Source: Acinetobacter sp. S54
GTDB lineage: Bacteria; Pseudomonadota; Gammaproteobacteria; Pseudomonadales; Moraxellaceae
Reading direction: 5' to 3'
DNA length: 64,000 nucleotides
Assembly (NCBI RefSeq): GCF_016624945.1
Contig: NZ_JACVUI010000002.1
Location: forward strand, 1 to 64,000
Under the pieces are notes generated by a model that ran no database searches, was not told the DNA's origin, and saw only the letters and a program-made list of their open reading frames with translations. The translations under genes were made by a program, and so were the position numbers. The first letter of the stretch is position 1, and each line of letters opens with the position of its first letter. Shown in pieces: positions 57,183-64,000 of this stretch.

Positions 57183-57215
57183 GAAAACACGATGAAGATT
57201 TAGCATCGTGTTTTC
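57183..57215. terminator. Bidirectional terminator between benE and RDD gene
   Basis: GAAAACACGATG (57183-57194) and CATCGTGTTTTC (57204-57215) give a 12-bp stem with a 9-nt loop, between converging genes. Confidence 0.85.
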
Positions 57216-57221
57216 TCATGT

Positions 57222-57665
57222 TTACAATTCTTTTACTACTACTGTTTTTGCCATTTTATCGTGCCAGCCTTGTTTTTTTGAGTCAAATGCAATCCAGATA
57301 AAGCCCAACATAAACACTAATGTGGATGGAATATAACCAATATAGCGAATGATTGACTGTCCTAAAGTAAGCTTATTGCCAGTTTTTTCATCCAAAACTT
57401 TAAGACGCATCAGACGCTTACCCGGTGTTCCACCTAGATATAACCAAAATAAAATAGTGTACAAAAAAGGAAAAATATAATTAACCAATATATCGAACCA
57501 AAGTGAAGGTTTCTGCTCACTTAAACCAGTAGAAAAAACCAGATCGTAATTGCCTTGATAAAAAATCCATGCCGAGGGAATAATCGCCAACATCATAATC
57601 AGCGTATCAATAATTGAGGCACCACAACGTACCCAAAAGCCTGCATATTCGTATTTGTATGACAT
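57222..57665 (-). CDS. RDD-family membrane protein
   Basis: A 147-residue protein with three to four hydrophobic segments and the RDD-domain pattern: early Arg (GFWVRCGASIIDTLIM), paired Asp (SIIDTLIM; DSKKQGWHDKMAKTVVV) and TPGKRLMRLKVLDEKTG. RDD proteins are small membrane proteins, some acting in Na+/H+ or organic solute balance. Function not known here. Confidence 0.88.
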   Translation of the reverse strand: MSYKYEYAGFWVRCGASIIDTLIMMLAIIPSAWIFYQGNYDLVFSTGLSEQKPSLWFDILVNYIFPFLYTILFWLYLGGTPGKRLMRLKVLDEKTGNKLTLGQSIIRYIGYIPSTLVFMLGFIWIAFDSKKQGWHDKMAKTVVVKEL

Positions 57666-57880
57666 TTTTTCCTCACGTTGTTGTTATGTAGATCTATTTA
57701 TATTTAAAACATAGATCATTTCTTTCATCCTAATAGAAAAAAGAAAAAGACGAAATATGCAACTAAATAATCATGCATATTTATTATTCAAACAGAATAG
57801 TCAGTTTAAATTTTTTAAATAGTGATACATGATTGTATGTCAGTTTATACAAATAATAATAATTTTTAGAGACAAAAACT

Positions 57881-57910
57881 TTGAATACTATGTTAGCCTG
57901 AAACTATAAA
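57881..57910 (+). promoter_or_regulatory. uspA promoter
   Basis: TTGAAT (57881-57886), 18-bp spacer, TATAAA (57905-57910). Thirty-five bases before the uspA start; the 280-bp gap to the left is AT-rich with no gene. Confidence 0.65.
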
Positions 57911-57945
57911 AGATTTTTAGAAACAATAAATTAAGAGGAAATATT

Positions 57946-58389
57946 ATGGCTTATCAACGTATATTGGTTCCAGTCGATGACTCACCTCTTTCAGCCGCGG
58001 CAGTACAACACGCTATTGATCTTGCCAAAGCATTTGATAGTACAGTAACGGTTATGAGTGTCGTCGCTATTGATCCTTTCGTAGGTGTAGATTTTTATAA
58101 AGTTGCACCTACTGTAACTGAACATTTATTTGAAACCGAGGCAAACGCAGAGAAGCATCTTGAAAAAATTAAAAATACTTTTACAGAAAATGGCATAACA
58201 GCAAATATTAAGATTATTCGTGAAGAACCAACTGCGACAGGTATTATAAATATTGCAGATGAGGTCAATGCTGATCTGATCGTTATGGGTTCGCATGGAC
58301 GTGCTGGCTTTAAAAAATTAGTGCTTGGGAGCGTCGCACAAAAAGTGCTCGCTGAAAGCCCTGTACCCGTTTTAATTGTAAAAGCTTAA
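57946..58389 (+). CDS. uspA: Universal stress protein (UspA family)
   Basis: Nucleotide-binding stress protein, 147 residues. RILVPVDDSPLSAAAVQHAI at the N-terminus and the ATP-binding loop GSHGRAGFKKLVLGSVAQKVLAESPVPVLIV at the C-terminus (G-2x-G-9x-G(S/T)) are present, so an ATP-binding type. RBS AGAGGA close to ATG. Strong promoter and terminator, hence monocistronic. Confidence 0.93.
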   Translation: MAYQRILVPVDDSPLSAAAVQHAIDLAKAFDSTVTVMSVVAIDPFVGVDFYKVAPTVTEHLFETEANAEKHLEKIKNTFTENGITANIKIIREEPTATGIINIADEVNADLIVMGSHGRAGFKKLVLGSVAQKVLAESPVPVLIVKA

Positions 58390-58395
58390 TGACAT

Positions 58396-58419
58396 GAAAA
58401 ACCGCTTAGGCGGTTTTTC
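58396..58419 (+). terminator. Terminator of uspA (bidirectional)
   Basis: GAAAAACCGC pairs with GCGGTTTTTC around TTAG, a 10-bp stem with A/T flanks on both sides. Confidence 0.88.
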
Positions 58420-58420
58420 T

Positions 58421-58801
58421 TTACACATTTTCATCTTGAAAATATTTGAGCCAAAATGCCTCACGACATTCTGAATTAAATTGAATTCGTTTAGGTGTTA
58501 TTTCACCAGATTGATTTTGATGATCTACTACTTCGTAGCTAATCCAGTTTTCACGACAGGCTTCGATTTCAAGAGGTACCGCATCATGCTCTTCAATCTT
58601 GCGAATGGTGATGCCATTTTCAAACTGAAAAAGCGACATTTTCCCAATGACCTGAATATCGCCATCAAACCATTCTTTTATTTTCTCTTCTTTATCAATA
58701 ACCTGATGCTCAGAAGGTTGCTCTGGATACAGAATACTTTGAATATATTTTGAGAGATGAGACATTAAAATATCATGATGCCGATAAATTAGGATCATCA
58801 T
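58421..58801 (-). CDS. Conserved hypothetical protein
   Basis: A 126-residue acidic soluble protein (113-114 if it starts at the third Met, 58765, MSHLSKYIQSIL, the likelier start). No signal, membrane segment or known motif; three Cys (EACREN, SECREA) are scattered. I do not recognise it. It converges on uspA and is downstream of pepN on the same strand but separated from it by a hairpin. Confidence 0.65.
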   Translation of the reverse strand: MMILIYRHHDILMSHLSKYIQSILYPEQPSEHQVIDKEEKIKEWFDGDIQVIGKMSLFQFENGITIRKIEEHDAVPLEIEACRENWISYEVVDHQNQSGEITPKRIQFNSECREAFWLKYFQDENV

Positions 58802-58815
58802 ACCATTACTATTTA

Positions 58816-58855
58816 ATAAAACAGCACTACTTTTAATAAAACAGTGCTGTTTTAT
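58816..58855 (-). terminator. Terminator of pepN
   Basis: ATAAAACAGCACT (58816-58828) and its complement (58843-58855) form a 13-bp stem, 13 bases after the pepN stop, with a 14-nt loop and a T-rich tail on the minus strand. TTTAATAAAACAG occurs twice here as a direct repeat. Confidence 0.7.
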
Positions 58856-58867
58856 ATTTCATATGAT

Positions 58868-61474
58868 CTAAATACTTAAAATACTATTTAAAGTTTCCGT
58901 TACATTTTTAGATTTCACTCGAGATTGCAAGGCTTTTAATGCGGTTTGTACTTTACTGCGCTGCGGTTCAGCCAATGTATACCAACGCGACAATACCTGT
59001 AATAAACGAGAGCCTAAAATTGGATTCTTTTCATCAAAGTATTCTGCCAACCCAATATAATGTTCTACCCCAAAACTCCATGCATGAACAGGATTATTAC
59101 TTAAACCTCCACTGACTGCACGTACACGGTTTGGAGTTCCCAAATCATAATCGGAATGCTGAGTTAAACTTTGAATAGTTTCAGCCGTTGCATTTGGATT
59201 GGCTGCTTGAACCATAAACCATTGGTCCAATGATAAAGCTTCGTCTTTATAACGTGCGTAAAAGTCATCCAAAGCTTGTTGCGCTTGTGGTGCATCATTC
59301 CAGACCAATACCCGTAATGCTCCTAGACGTTCTGACATATTGTGTGTCTGTGCATATTGTTCATAGGCCAACTCAAATACACTCTCATCGCCCTGACGCG
59401 CCATCATGGCCAACATAATATTTTTTAAAGCCCGCTCACCCATCGCTTGAGAGAAATCATCTTGCAATGATGGATCAAGCGACAAATAAGTTTCTTTCCA
59501 GAATGAACCTAATTCACGTGCCAATGTTTCCAGCACAGAATTGCGCTTTTCCTGAATCATTTCAGGTTCATAGTTGGCATCAATACGACTACCCAAATAA
59601 CCTTCTGTTGGCACATCAAATAAACGTGATGCTAATAAGGGATCTTTACCCACCAGATCAGGCAAAGTGTTTTTAATGGCTTGAATATAAGGCTTTACGT
59701 CATGATCTTTTAACAAGATTCGTTCAAGTAGCGTTTGACTCGCCTGCCATTGGTTAAAACCACTGGTTTCATATTGAATCAGAAATGCCAATTCATCATC
59801 GTTATAATCAAATTCCAGATTTACAGGGGCTGAAAAATTACGCAGTAATGACACAACAGGTTGTTCTGCAACTTGAGTGAATTCAATAGTGGCAGCATCT
59901 TGATCAAATAAATACACGCCATCCTGAACACCATCAACAAATAAGTCTGGGCAATGAAGCGTATATTGCTCACCCGTTTTGGCATTAAATAATGCAAGTG
60001 CGATAGGAACTGGAACTGCTTTTAAATTCGGATATTTCGGATGTGCTTTTAGGCTTTGCTTTAAGCTTAAACGATACGTTTGATATTGCGCATCGTATTC
60101 ACCACGAACCTCTAGTTTAGGCGTACCCGGTTGATTGTACCAAGTCAAAAAGCTTGTCAAATCCACGCCTGAACCAGTCGATAATGCATCCACCCAGTCT
60201 TCTACTGTGACCGCTTGTCCGTCATAACGGCGAAAATATTCATCCGTACCCTTGCGGAATTTTTGCTTTCCAAGCAAAGTCGACATCATACGGTTAATTT
60301 CCGCACCCTTTTCATAAACGGTTGCGGTATAGAAATTATTAATTTCAACAAAATGGTCAGGACGCGGTGGATGTGATAATGGCCCCGCATCTTCAGGAAA
60401 TTGATGCGCTTTAAGTACCGCCACATCATCAATCCGTTGTACGGCAGCCGATTGTAAATCTTCAGAGAAAGATTGATCACGAAAAACCGTCAATCCTTCT
60501 TTTAGACACAGCTGGAACCAGTCACGGCAAGTAATACGGTTGCCTGTCCAGTTATGAAAATATTCATGCGCGATTACAGATTGCACCCGCATAATAGCAG
60601 CATCGGTCGTATATTCTTCATCAGCCAACACGCATGATGTGTTAAAGATATTTAAACCTTTATTTTCCATTGCACCCATGTTGAACTGGCTCACCGCCAC
60701 AATCATGTAATTATCCAGATCGTATGCTCGCCCATAATGTTCCTCATCCCACCGCATAGAATGTTTTAAGGCTTCCATGGCGATGTGACATTTTGGAATA
60801 TCTTTTTCTATTGCATAAATCTCTAATGCAACATCACGCCCTTCAGAAGTGGTGTACCTGTCTTTTAGAACAGCCAAATCGCCAATCACGCAAGCGAATA
60901 AATAGCTTGGTTTTTTGGTTGGATCTTGCCATATAGCAAAGTGACGATTATTACCCGCTTCTCCAGTTTCCAGTAAATTCCCATTGGCTAATAACACAGG
61001 ATATTTTTTGTCGGCTTCAACACGCGTAGTAAATTCGGCCAGTACATCAGGACGGTCAGGATAAAAGGTGATTTTACGAAAGCCTTCAGGTTCATTTTGG
61101 GTAACAAATAAATTACCTGCTTTGTATAGACCTTCAAGCTGCGTATTTGTTTCAGGATGAATAATTACCTGAGTATTTAAAATGATGTCATCCGGCGCAT
61201 CAGTAATCACTAATTGTTCACTATCAAGATGATATTGTTCAGATGTTAAGCTCTGTCCATTCAATACTATCGATTTCAATTCAAGATCACGACCTAATAA
61301 TACGATATCTCCAGCAGTCTGACGCTTCATGACCAAAGTCGAATCAACCACCGTATGATCATCAAAAACTTGAATATCGAGATTAACCGACTCCACTAAA
61401 AATGAGGGTTTTTGATAATCCTTAAGATAAACAGTTTGATCCACCTGAACGTGTGGGTTCGCCGCAATATTCAT
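58868..61474 (-). CDS. pepN: Aminopeptidase N (M1 family)
   Basis: Zinc aminopeptidase that trims peptides in the cytoplasm. Substrate motif GAMENKGLNIFN and zinc motif HEYFHNWTGNRITCRDWFQLC-type (HExxH then Glu 18 residues on, in LKEGLTVFRDQ) are intact. An AGGAAG RBS five bases before ATG 61474 (MNIAANPH) decides the start over 61507; this gives 868 residues (E. coli 870). Full length. Confidence 0.97.
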   Translation of the reverse strand: MNIAANPHVQVDQTVYLKDYQKPSFLVESVNLDIQVFDDHTVVDSTLVMKRQTAGDIVLLGRDLELKSIVLNGQSLTSEQYHLDSEQLVITDAPDDIILNTQVIIHPETNTQLEGLYKAGNLFVTQNEPEGFRKITFYPDRPDVLAEFTTRVEADKKYPVLLANGNLLETGEAGNNRHFAIWQDPTKKPSYLFACVIGDLAVLKDRYTTSEGRDVALEIYAIEKDIPKCHIAMEALKHSMRWDEEHYGRAYDLDNYMIVAVSQFNMGAMENKGLNIFNTSCVLADEEYTTDAAIMRVQSVIAHEYFHNWTGNRITCRDWFQLCLKEGLTVFRDQSFSEDLQSAAVQRIDDVAVLKAHQFPEDAGPLSHPPRPDHFVEINNFYTATVYEKGAEINRMMSTLLGKQKFRKGTDEYFRRYDGQAVTVEDWVDALSTGSGVDLTSFLTWYNQPGTPKLEVRGEYDAQYQTYRLSLKQSLKAHPKYPNLKAVPVPIALALFNAKTGEQYTLHCPDLFVDGVQDGVYLFDQDAATIEFTQVAEQPVVSLLRNFSAPVNLEFDYNDDELAFLIQYETSGFNQWQASQTLLERILLKDHDVKPYIQAIKNTLPDLVGKDPLLASRLFDVPTEGYLGSRIDANYEPEMIQEKRNSVLETLARELGSFWKETYLSLDPSLQDDFSQAMGERALKNIMLAMMARQGDESVFELAYEQYAQTHNMSERLGALRVLVWNDAPQAQQALDDFYARYKDEALSLDQWFMVQAANPNATAETIQSLTQHSDYDLGTPNRVRAVSGGLSNNPVHAWSFGVEHYIGLAEYFDEKNPILGSRLLQVLSRWYTLAEPQRSKVQTALKALQSRVKSKNVTETLNSILSI

Positions 61475-61865
61475 ATTTCTTCCTATAGGCCATATCAAAG
61501 GTGGCATCAGTATTTATTGTGTATGAACCTGATCATACGCCAACTTTTCTGAAGTGTCTGTGTTGTTTCAATTTATAATTAACATGGGTGTAATAGTTTT
61601 ATTTTTCAATTGTTAGTGGTTTAAAAATATGCGTTTAATCTAATTATCAATGAATTTAAATAGGGAAGATCTGAAAAAGCATTCAATAGTGCTTACAGAT
61701 TGTCTTATAAATTTGCACATTTTTTTGCACACCTTACGTTGAATTACTTTTTTTCTAAGGTGTTTACATTTTGTGCACGCTTCTTGCTTAGTCATAAAGG
61801 ATTCAATCAGTCAAACTAAAATTCATATCCCATATAGATACAAAATAGCCGAGAGGTAAAATAAG
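61475..61865. other. Intergenic region before the 85-residue gene
   Basis: About 390 bases without a gene. Contains repeated TTTGCACA (61712-61719 and 61724-61731) and the inverted TTGTGCAC (61771-61778), which may be regulator sites. No convincing -35/-10 pair was found. Confidence 0.4.
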
Positions 61866-62123
61866 ATGGAATTAACTCAACATTTATACCGTGCGGAAAA
61901 CATTAAAGCCATTCATGATTTACATGATGCAGGTGTATGTCATCATGTGATTGCTGTGTTTATGACGGCTGAAGGTATTCAGCTAAATACACAAGATGTC
62001 ACCAGCATCGTGAATACATATGATGCATTAGGCAAAGAGAAAGTTCCTAGTAAAAAGGTTAAAGCACTAATCGCTGCTAAGAAACTAGGACAGCACGATG
62101 AATCCTTACCCTGCCCCGTCTAA
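61866..62123 (+). CDS. Small conserved hypothetical protein
   Basis: An 85-residue protein with helical character and a His-rich patch (HDLHDAGVCHHVIAVFM, residues 18-34). It looks like a small helix-turn-helix or dimer, but no known family is recognised. GAGAGG lies about nine bases before the ATG, and a terminator follows. Ends LPCPV. Confidence 0.65.
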   Translation: MELTQHLYRAENIKAIHDLHDAGVCHHVIAVFMTAEGIQLNTQDVTSIVNTYDALGKEKVPSKKVKALIAAKKLGQHDESLPCPV

Positions 62124-62143
62124 AACCGTTCACTTTTATGGAA

Positions 62144-62181
62144 AAAGTCCAAATTTGCTCTAGCCAGTTTGGGCTTTTTTA
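62144..62181 (+). terminator. Terminator after the 85-residue gene
   Basis: AAAGTCCAAA pairs with TTTGGGCTTT (one G-T), then TTTTT. Confidence 0.85.
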
Positions 62182-62272
62182 CTTTACTCAGCCACGATTG
62201 TTTAAGTTTCATCTGAACAATCTCTCTGGAGCAAGTTATAATCTCTTTTTTATACTTGTATATCTCTAAGGC

Positions 62273-63430
62273 ATGACTCTGAATATTCTGAAAAAACAGC
62301 TAGATGAAAGTACACTTTGCCCTTTGTGTCAGGCAGCAATGTACTTTGTAGAAGCAGATCAGTTCGATCAGGACGTTCAATTTCATGAATGCAGTCATTG
62401 CCAACATCAGGTCTTTATTGACACAAGAATGGTCTGTCATTGTGCAAGTTGTACTAAGCAGCGTAAAAAAATGATGCAGGATACTTTACAACAGGAGCAA
62501 CGTAAAAATAAAATTAAAGACGATGTCATCTATAATCTGGAAGACTTAAGTCTATTAAACAAACTCTTTCTATTGGCTTTACTAGATGACCGTATTCAAG
62601 AGAACATCCCTCATGATGAATATATTTATTGGGACCAAGTCAAATACGAATACATTAGCCCGAATTATTTATTTCAGTACAGTTTACTTAAAGAGTTGAT
62701 TAAATCGGGGATTTTGGCCTCAAAAAATCCTCACGATAATCACCCTGTTTATTATTTAAGAGTGCGCTTAGAGGGTTACAACGAACCAAGCTTATTTAGT
62801 ATCGCCCAACAATTACGTCATTGGTTCTATGAAAACCTGAGTCTAGGTATTCCCTATAAAACTACAAATGAAGTTAAAGATGTTTTATTTGTCATACTCT
62901 ATCAGGAAATCATTCAATTTATGCAAATGTATTGCCGTACATGGGGCATACAAATCGCGGGAAATCGTAGCTTTCAGCAGTTCTGTTACAAACTCATGGA
63001 TGGTCTGGCGATTGGTCAAATTTATTATCTCATTCAAACGGCACTTGAATATTTGCATAGCAAAAAGGCTTTGCAGCCGCGTAATGAAAATTTTATTAAT
63101 ACCAATATATTAAAGAAAACCTTGGAACAATATCGGGAACGTTCAGTAAATGAAAAATGGGAAACATCCACTCTGCCACGTCCTATGAATCTGCCTTTAA
63201 GCAAAATGAGCCAGATTTTTTTATTCCATTTTTTATCTTATGATGAAACTATTTTTATTCAACCGATTTGGCGCGCATGGCGTAAAATTGAACCGAGATT
63301 CAATTTTTATGCCATTAAACGGTGTATGTATTGTGGTTCCCATGATTTGGAAGTGGATTATGATGCAGCCGATTACGTTTCTCTGATTTGCCGAACTTGC
63401 AAACATCAAGATCATTATTTTACGCAATAA
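62273..63430 (+). CDS. Hypothetical protein with N- and C-terminal zinc-ribbon-like cysteine clusters
   Basis: I do not recognise this 385-residue protein. N-terminal Cys pairs: CPLC (about residue 17), CSHC (about 41) and CHCASC (about 58), then a long helical middle, and a C-terminal pair CMYCG (about 353) and CRTCK (about 379) separated by about 23 residues, typical of a zinc ribbon. The middle is helical and aromatic-rich with no catalytic motif. It is 26 bp upstream of thiM, so likely co-transcribed. DNA/RNA binding or a protein-interaction role are both possible. Confidence 0.7.
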   Translation: MTLNILKKQLDESTLCPLCQAAMYFVEADQFDQDVQFHECSHCQHQVFIDTRMVCHCASCTKQRKKMMQDTLQQEQRKNKIKDDVIYNLEDLSLLNKLFLLALLDDRIQENIPHDEYIYWDQVKYEYISPNYLFQYSLLKELIKSGILASKNPHDNHPVYYLRVRLEGYNEPSLFSIAQQLRHWFYENLSLGIPYKTTNEVKDVLFVILYQEIIQFMQMYCRTWGIQIAGNRSFQQFCYKLMDGLAIGQIYYLIQTALEYLHSKKALQPRNENFINTNILKKTLEQYRERSVNEKWETSTLPRPMNLPLSKMSQIFLFHFLSYDETIFIQPIWRAWRKIEPRFNFYAIKRCMYCGSHDLEVDYDAADYVSLICRTCKHQDHYFTQ

Positions 63431-63456
63431 TTCTTATAAATTGCTAAGGGGGATAT

Positions 63457-64000
63457 ATGTATAACTCGTCCAATATTATCGACTATGTCATTCATGCATG
63501 GGAAAAATTGCAAGAGCAAACGCCTTTAGTGCAATGCATTACCAATAGCGTTGCTGCTAATTATACAGCCAATGTATTACTGGCCGCTGGAGCATCTCCA
63601 GCCATGATTGATAATCCTTTTGAAGCAGAAAGCTTTACTCAAATAAGTGGTGCGCTTAGCATTAACATGGGAACACCAACCACCGAACAAATGCAAGCTA
63701 TGCAGATTTCAGCCCAAACAGCTCATAAACAGCAGATTCCTTGGGTACTTGATCCTGTCGGTTATGGTCCAATCTTAAAATGGCGTAGCGATATGGTCAA
63801 TGAACTACTGCACTATCATCCTTCTGTCATTCGCGGTAATGCTTCTGAAATCAGTGCGCTTGCAGGAAATGTCACTCAAGCAAAAGGTGTAGATAGCACC
63901 CTTAAAAGCGATGATATGTTCCAACTCGCACAAAGCTTACTCAGCAAAACTAGTTGTGTGGCTATTTCGGGCGAAAATGACTATATCCTGTCAAATGCCA
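63457..64000 (+). CDS. thiM: Hydroxyethylthiazole kinase, partial (cut at window edge)
   Basis: Salvages the thiazole part of thiamine: ATP + 4-methyl-5-(2-hydroxyethyl)thiazole. ATG 63457 follows AAGGGGG; the frame stays open to the end of the window (181 codons). Blocks matching ThiM: VQCITNSVAANYTANVLLAAGASPAMIDNP-type start (CITN, GASPAM), GTPTTEQ, PWVLDPVGYG and IRGNASEI. No TPP riboswitch fits in the 26-bp gap before it. The 3' end lies outside. Confidence 0.95.
   Translation, partial: MYNSSNIIDYVIHAWEKLQEQTPLVQCITNSVAANYTANVLLAAGASPAMIDNPFEAESFTQISGALSINMGTPTTEQMQAMQISAQTAHKQQIPWVLDPVGYGPILKWRSDMVNELLHYHPSVIRGNASEISALAGNVTQAKGVDSTLKSDDMFQLAQSLLSKTSCVAISGENDYILSNA

Noticed and set aside
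63431..63456. Possible TPP riboswitch before thiM
   Set aside because: Only 26 bases lie between the upstream stop and the thiM start, too few for a riboswitch, and no thi-box is seen there.
1..64000. CRISPR array, insertion sequence, prophage or integron
   Set aside because: No regularly spaced repeats, transposase, integrase or phage structural genes were found in any frame.

Overview
This window is ordinary chromosomal DNA of an Acinetobacter species. The signs are AT-rich composition, an Acinetobacter-type isc operon that ends at fdx with no iscX, a PACE-family chlorhexidine efflux gene (aceI) with its divergent LysR gene, an umuD-like gene with a long N-terminal extension beside umuC, and an aroQ-accB-accC operon. 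I assign the genus from gene content and protein resemblance; the species is not determined. No insertion sequence, prophage, CRISPR array, tRNA or plasmid function was seen.

Layout. Positions 1-467 hold the 5' end of a 16S rRNA gene read leftward out of the window, its leader and a sigma-70 promoter. 468-5757 is a glutarate/glutaryl-CoA catabolic block (gcdH, an AAHS-family permease and a CaiB-type CoA-transferase, with a divergent LysR gene and a 19-bp palindrome between). 5754-12602 holds small hypotheticals, a stand-alone HD alarmone-type hydrolase, a LysR gene, map, brnQ, a small two-helix membrane protein and an alpha/beta hydrolase. 12748-14721 is a umuD-like/umuC pair. 14804-17271 is aroQ-accB-accC behind a region with repeated GCAAA/TTTGC palindromes. 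17327-24461 has an exported protein, amidase, MFS permease, ppiD, hupB, a phasin and a UbiJ/SCP2-like membrane protein. 24509-29981 is the complete isc operon behind an IscR type-1 site.

29976-39782 is read leftward: a membrane-bound class III cyclase, a HIT protein, then a long run ptp-murB-ydcF-like-hydrolase-hypothetical-mfd. 39900-45714 holds an Fe-alcohol dehydrogenase with an overlapping thioesterase, dnaX, a GNAT protein and a serine beta-lactamase-like esterase. 45783-49943 is a MaoC hydratase and a high-molecular-weight FabG divergent from a thiolase, the same arrangement as htdX-fabG4-fadA2 of Mycobacterium tuberculosis. 50003-61474 holds an esterase lipoprotein, a large OmpW-like porin, aceI/aceR, transaldolase, a LysE exporter, benE, an RDD protein, uspA and pepN. 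61866-64000 has two uncharacterised proteins (one with zinc-binding cysteine clusters) and the start of thiM, which is cut by the window edge.

I found no clearly novel multi-gene system. The most interesting items are the HtdX/FabG4/FadA2-like locus with its 17-bp operator-like palindrome, the 92-residue Ala/Thr/Lys/Arg-rich N-terminal extension on the thiolase with a second in-frame start after it, the umuD-like promoter palindrome, and the repeated palindromes before aroQ-accBC. Many starts were moved downstream from the longest reading frame on ribosome-binding-site or family-length evidence, as stated in each entry.
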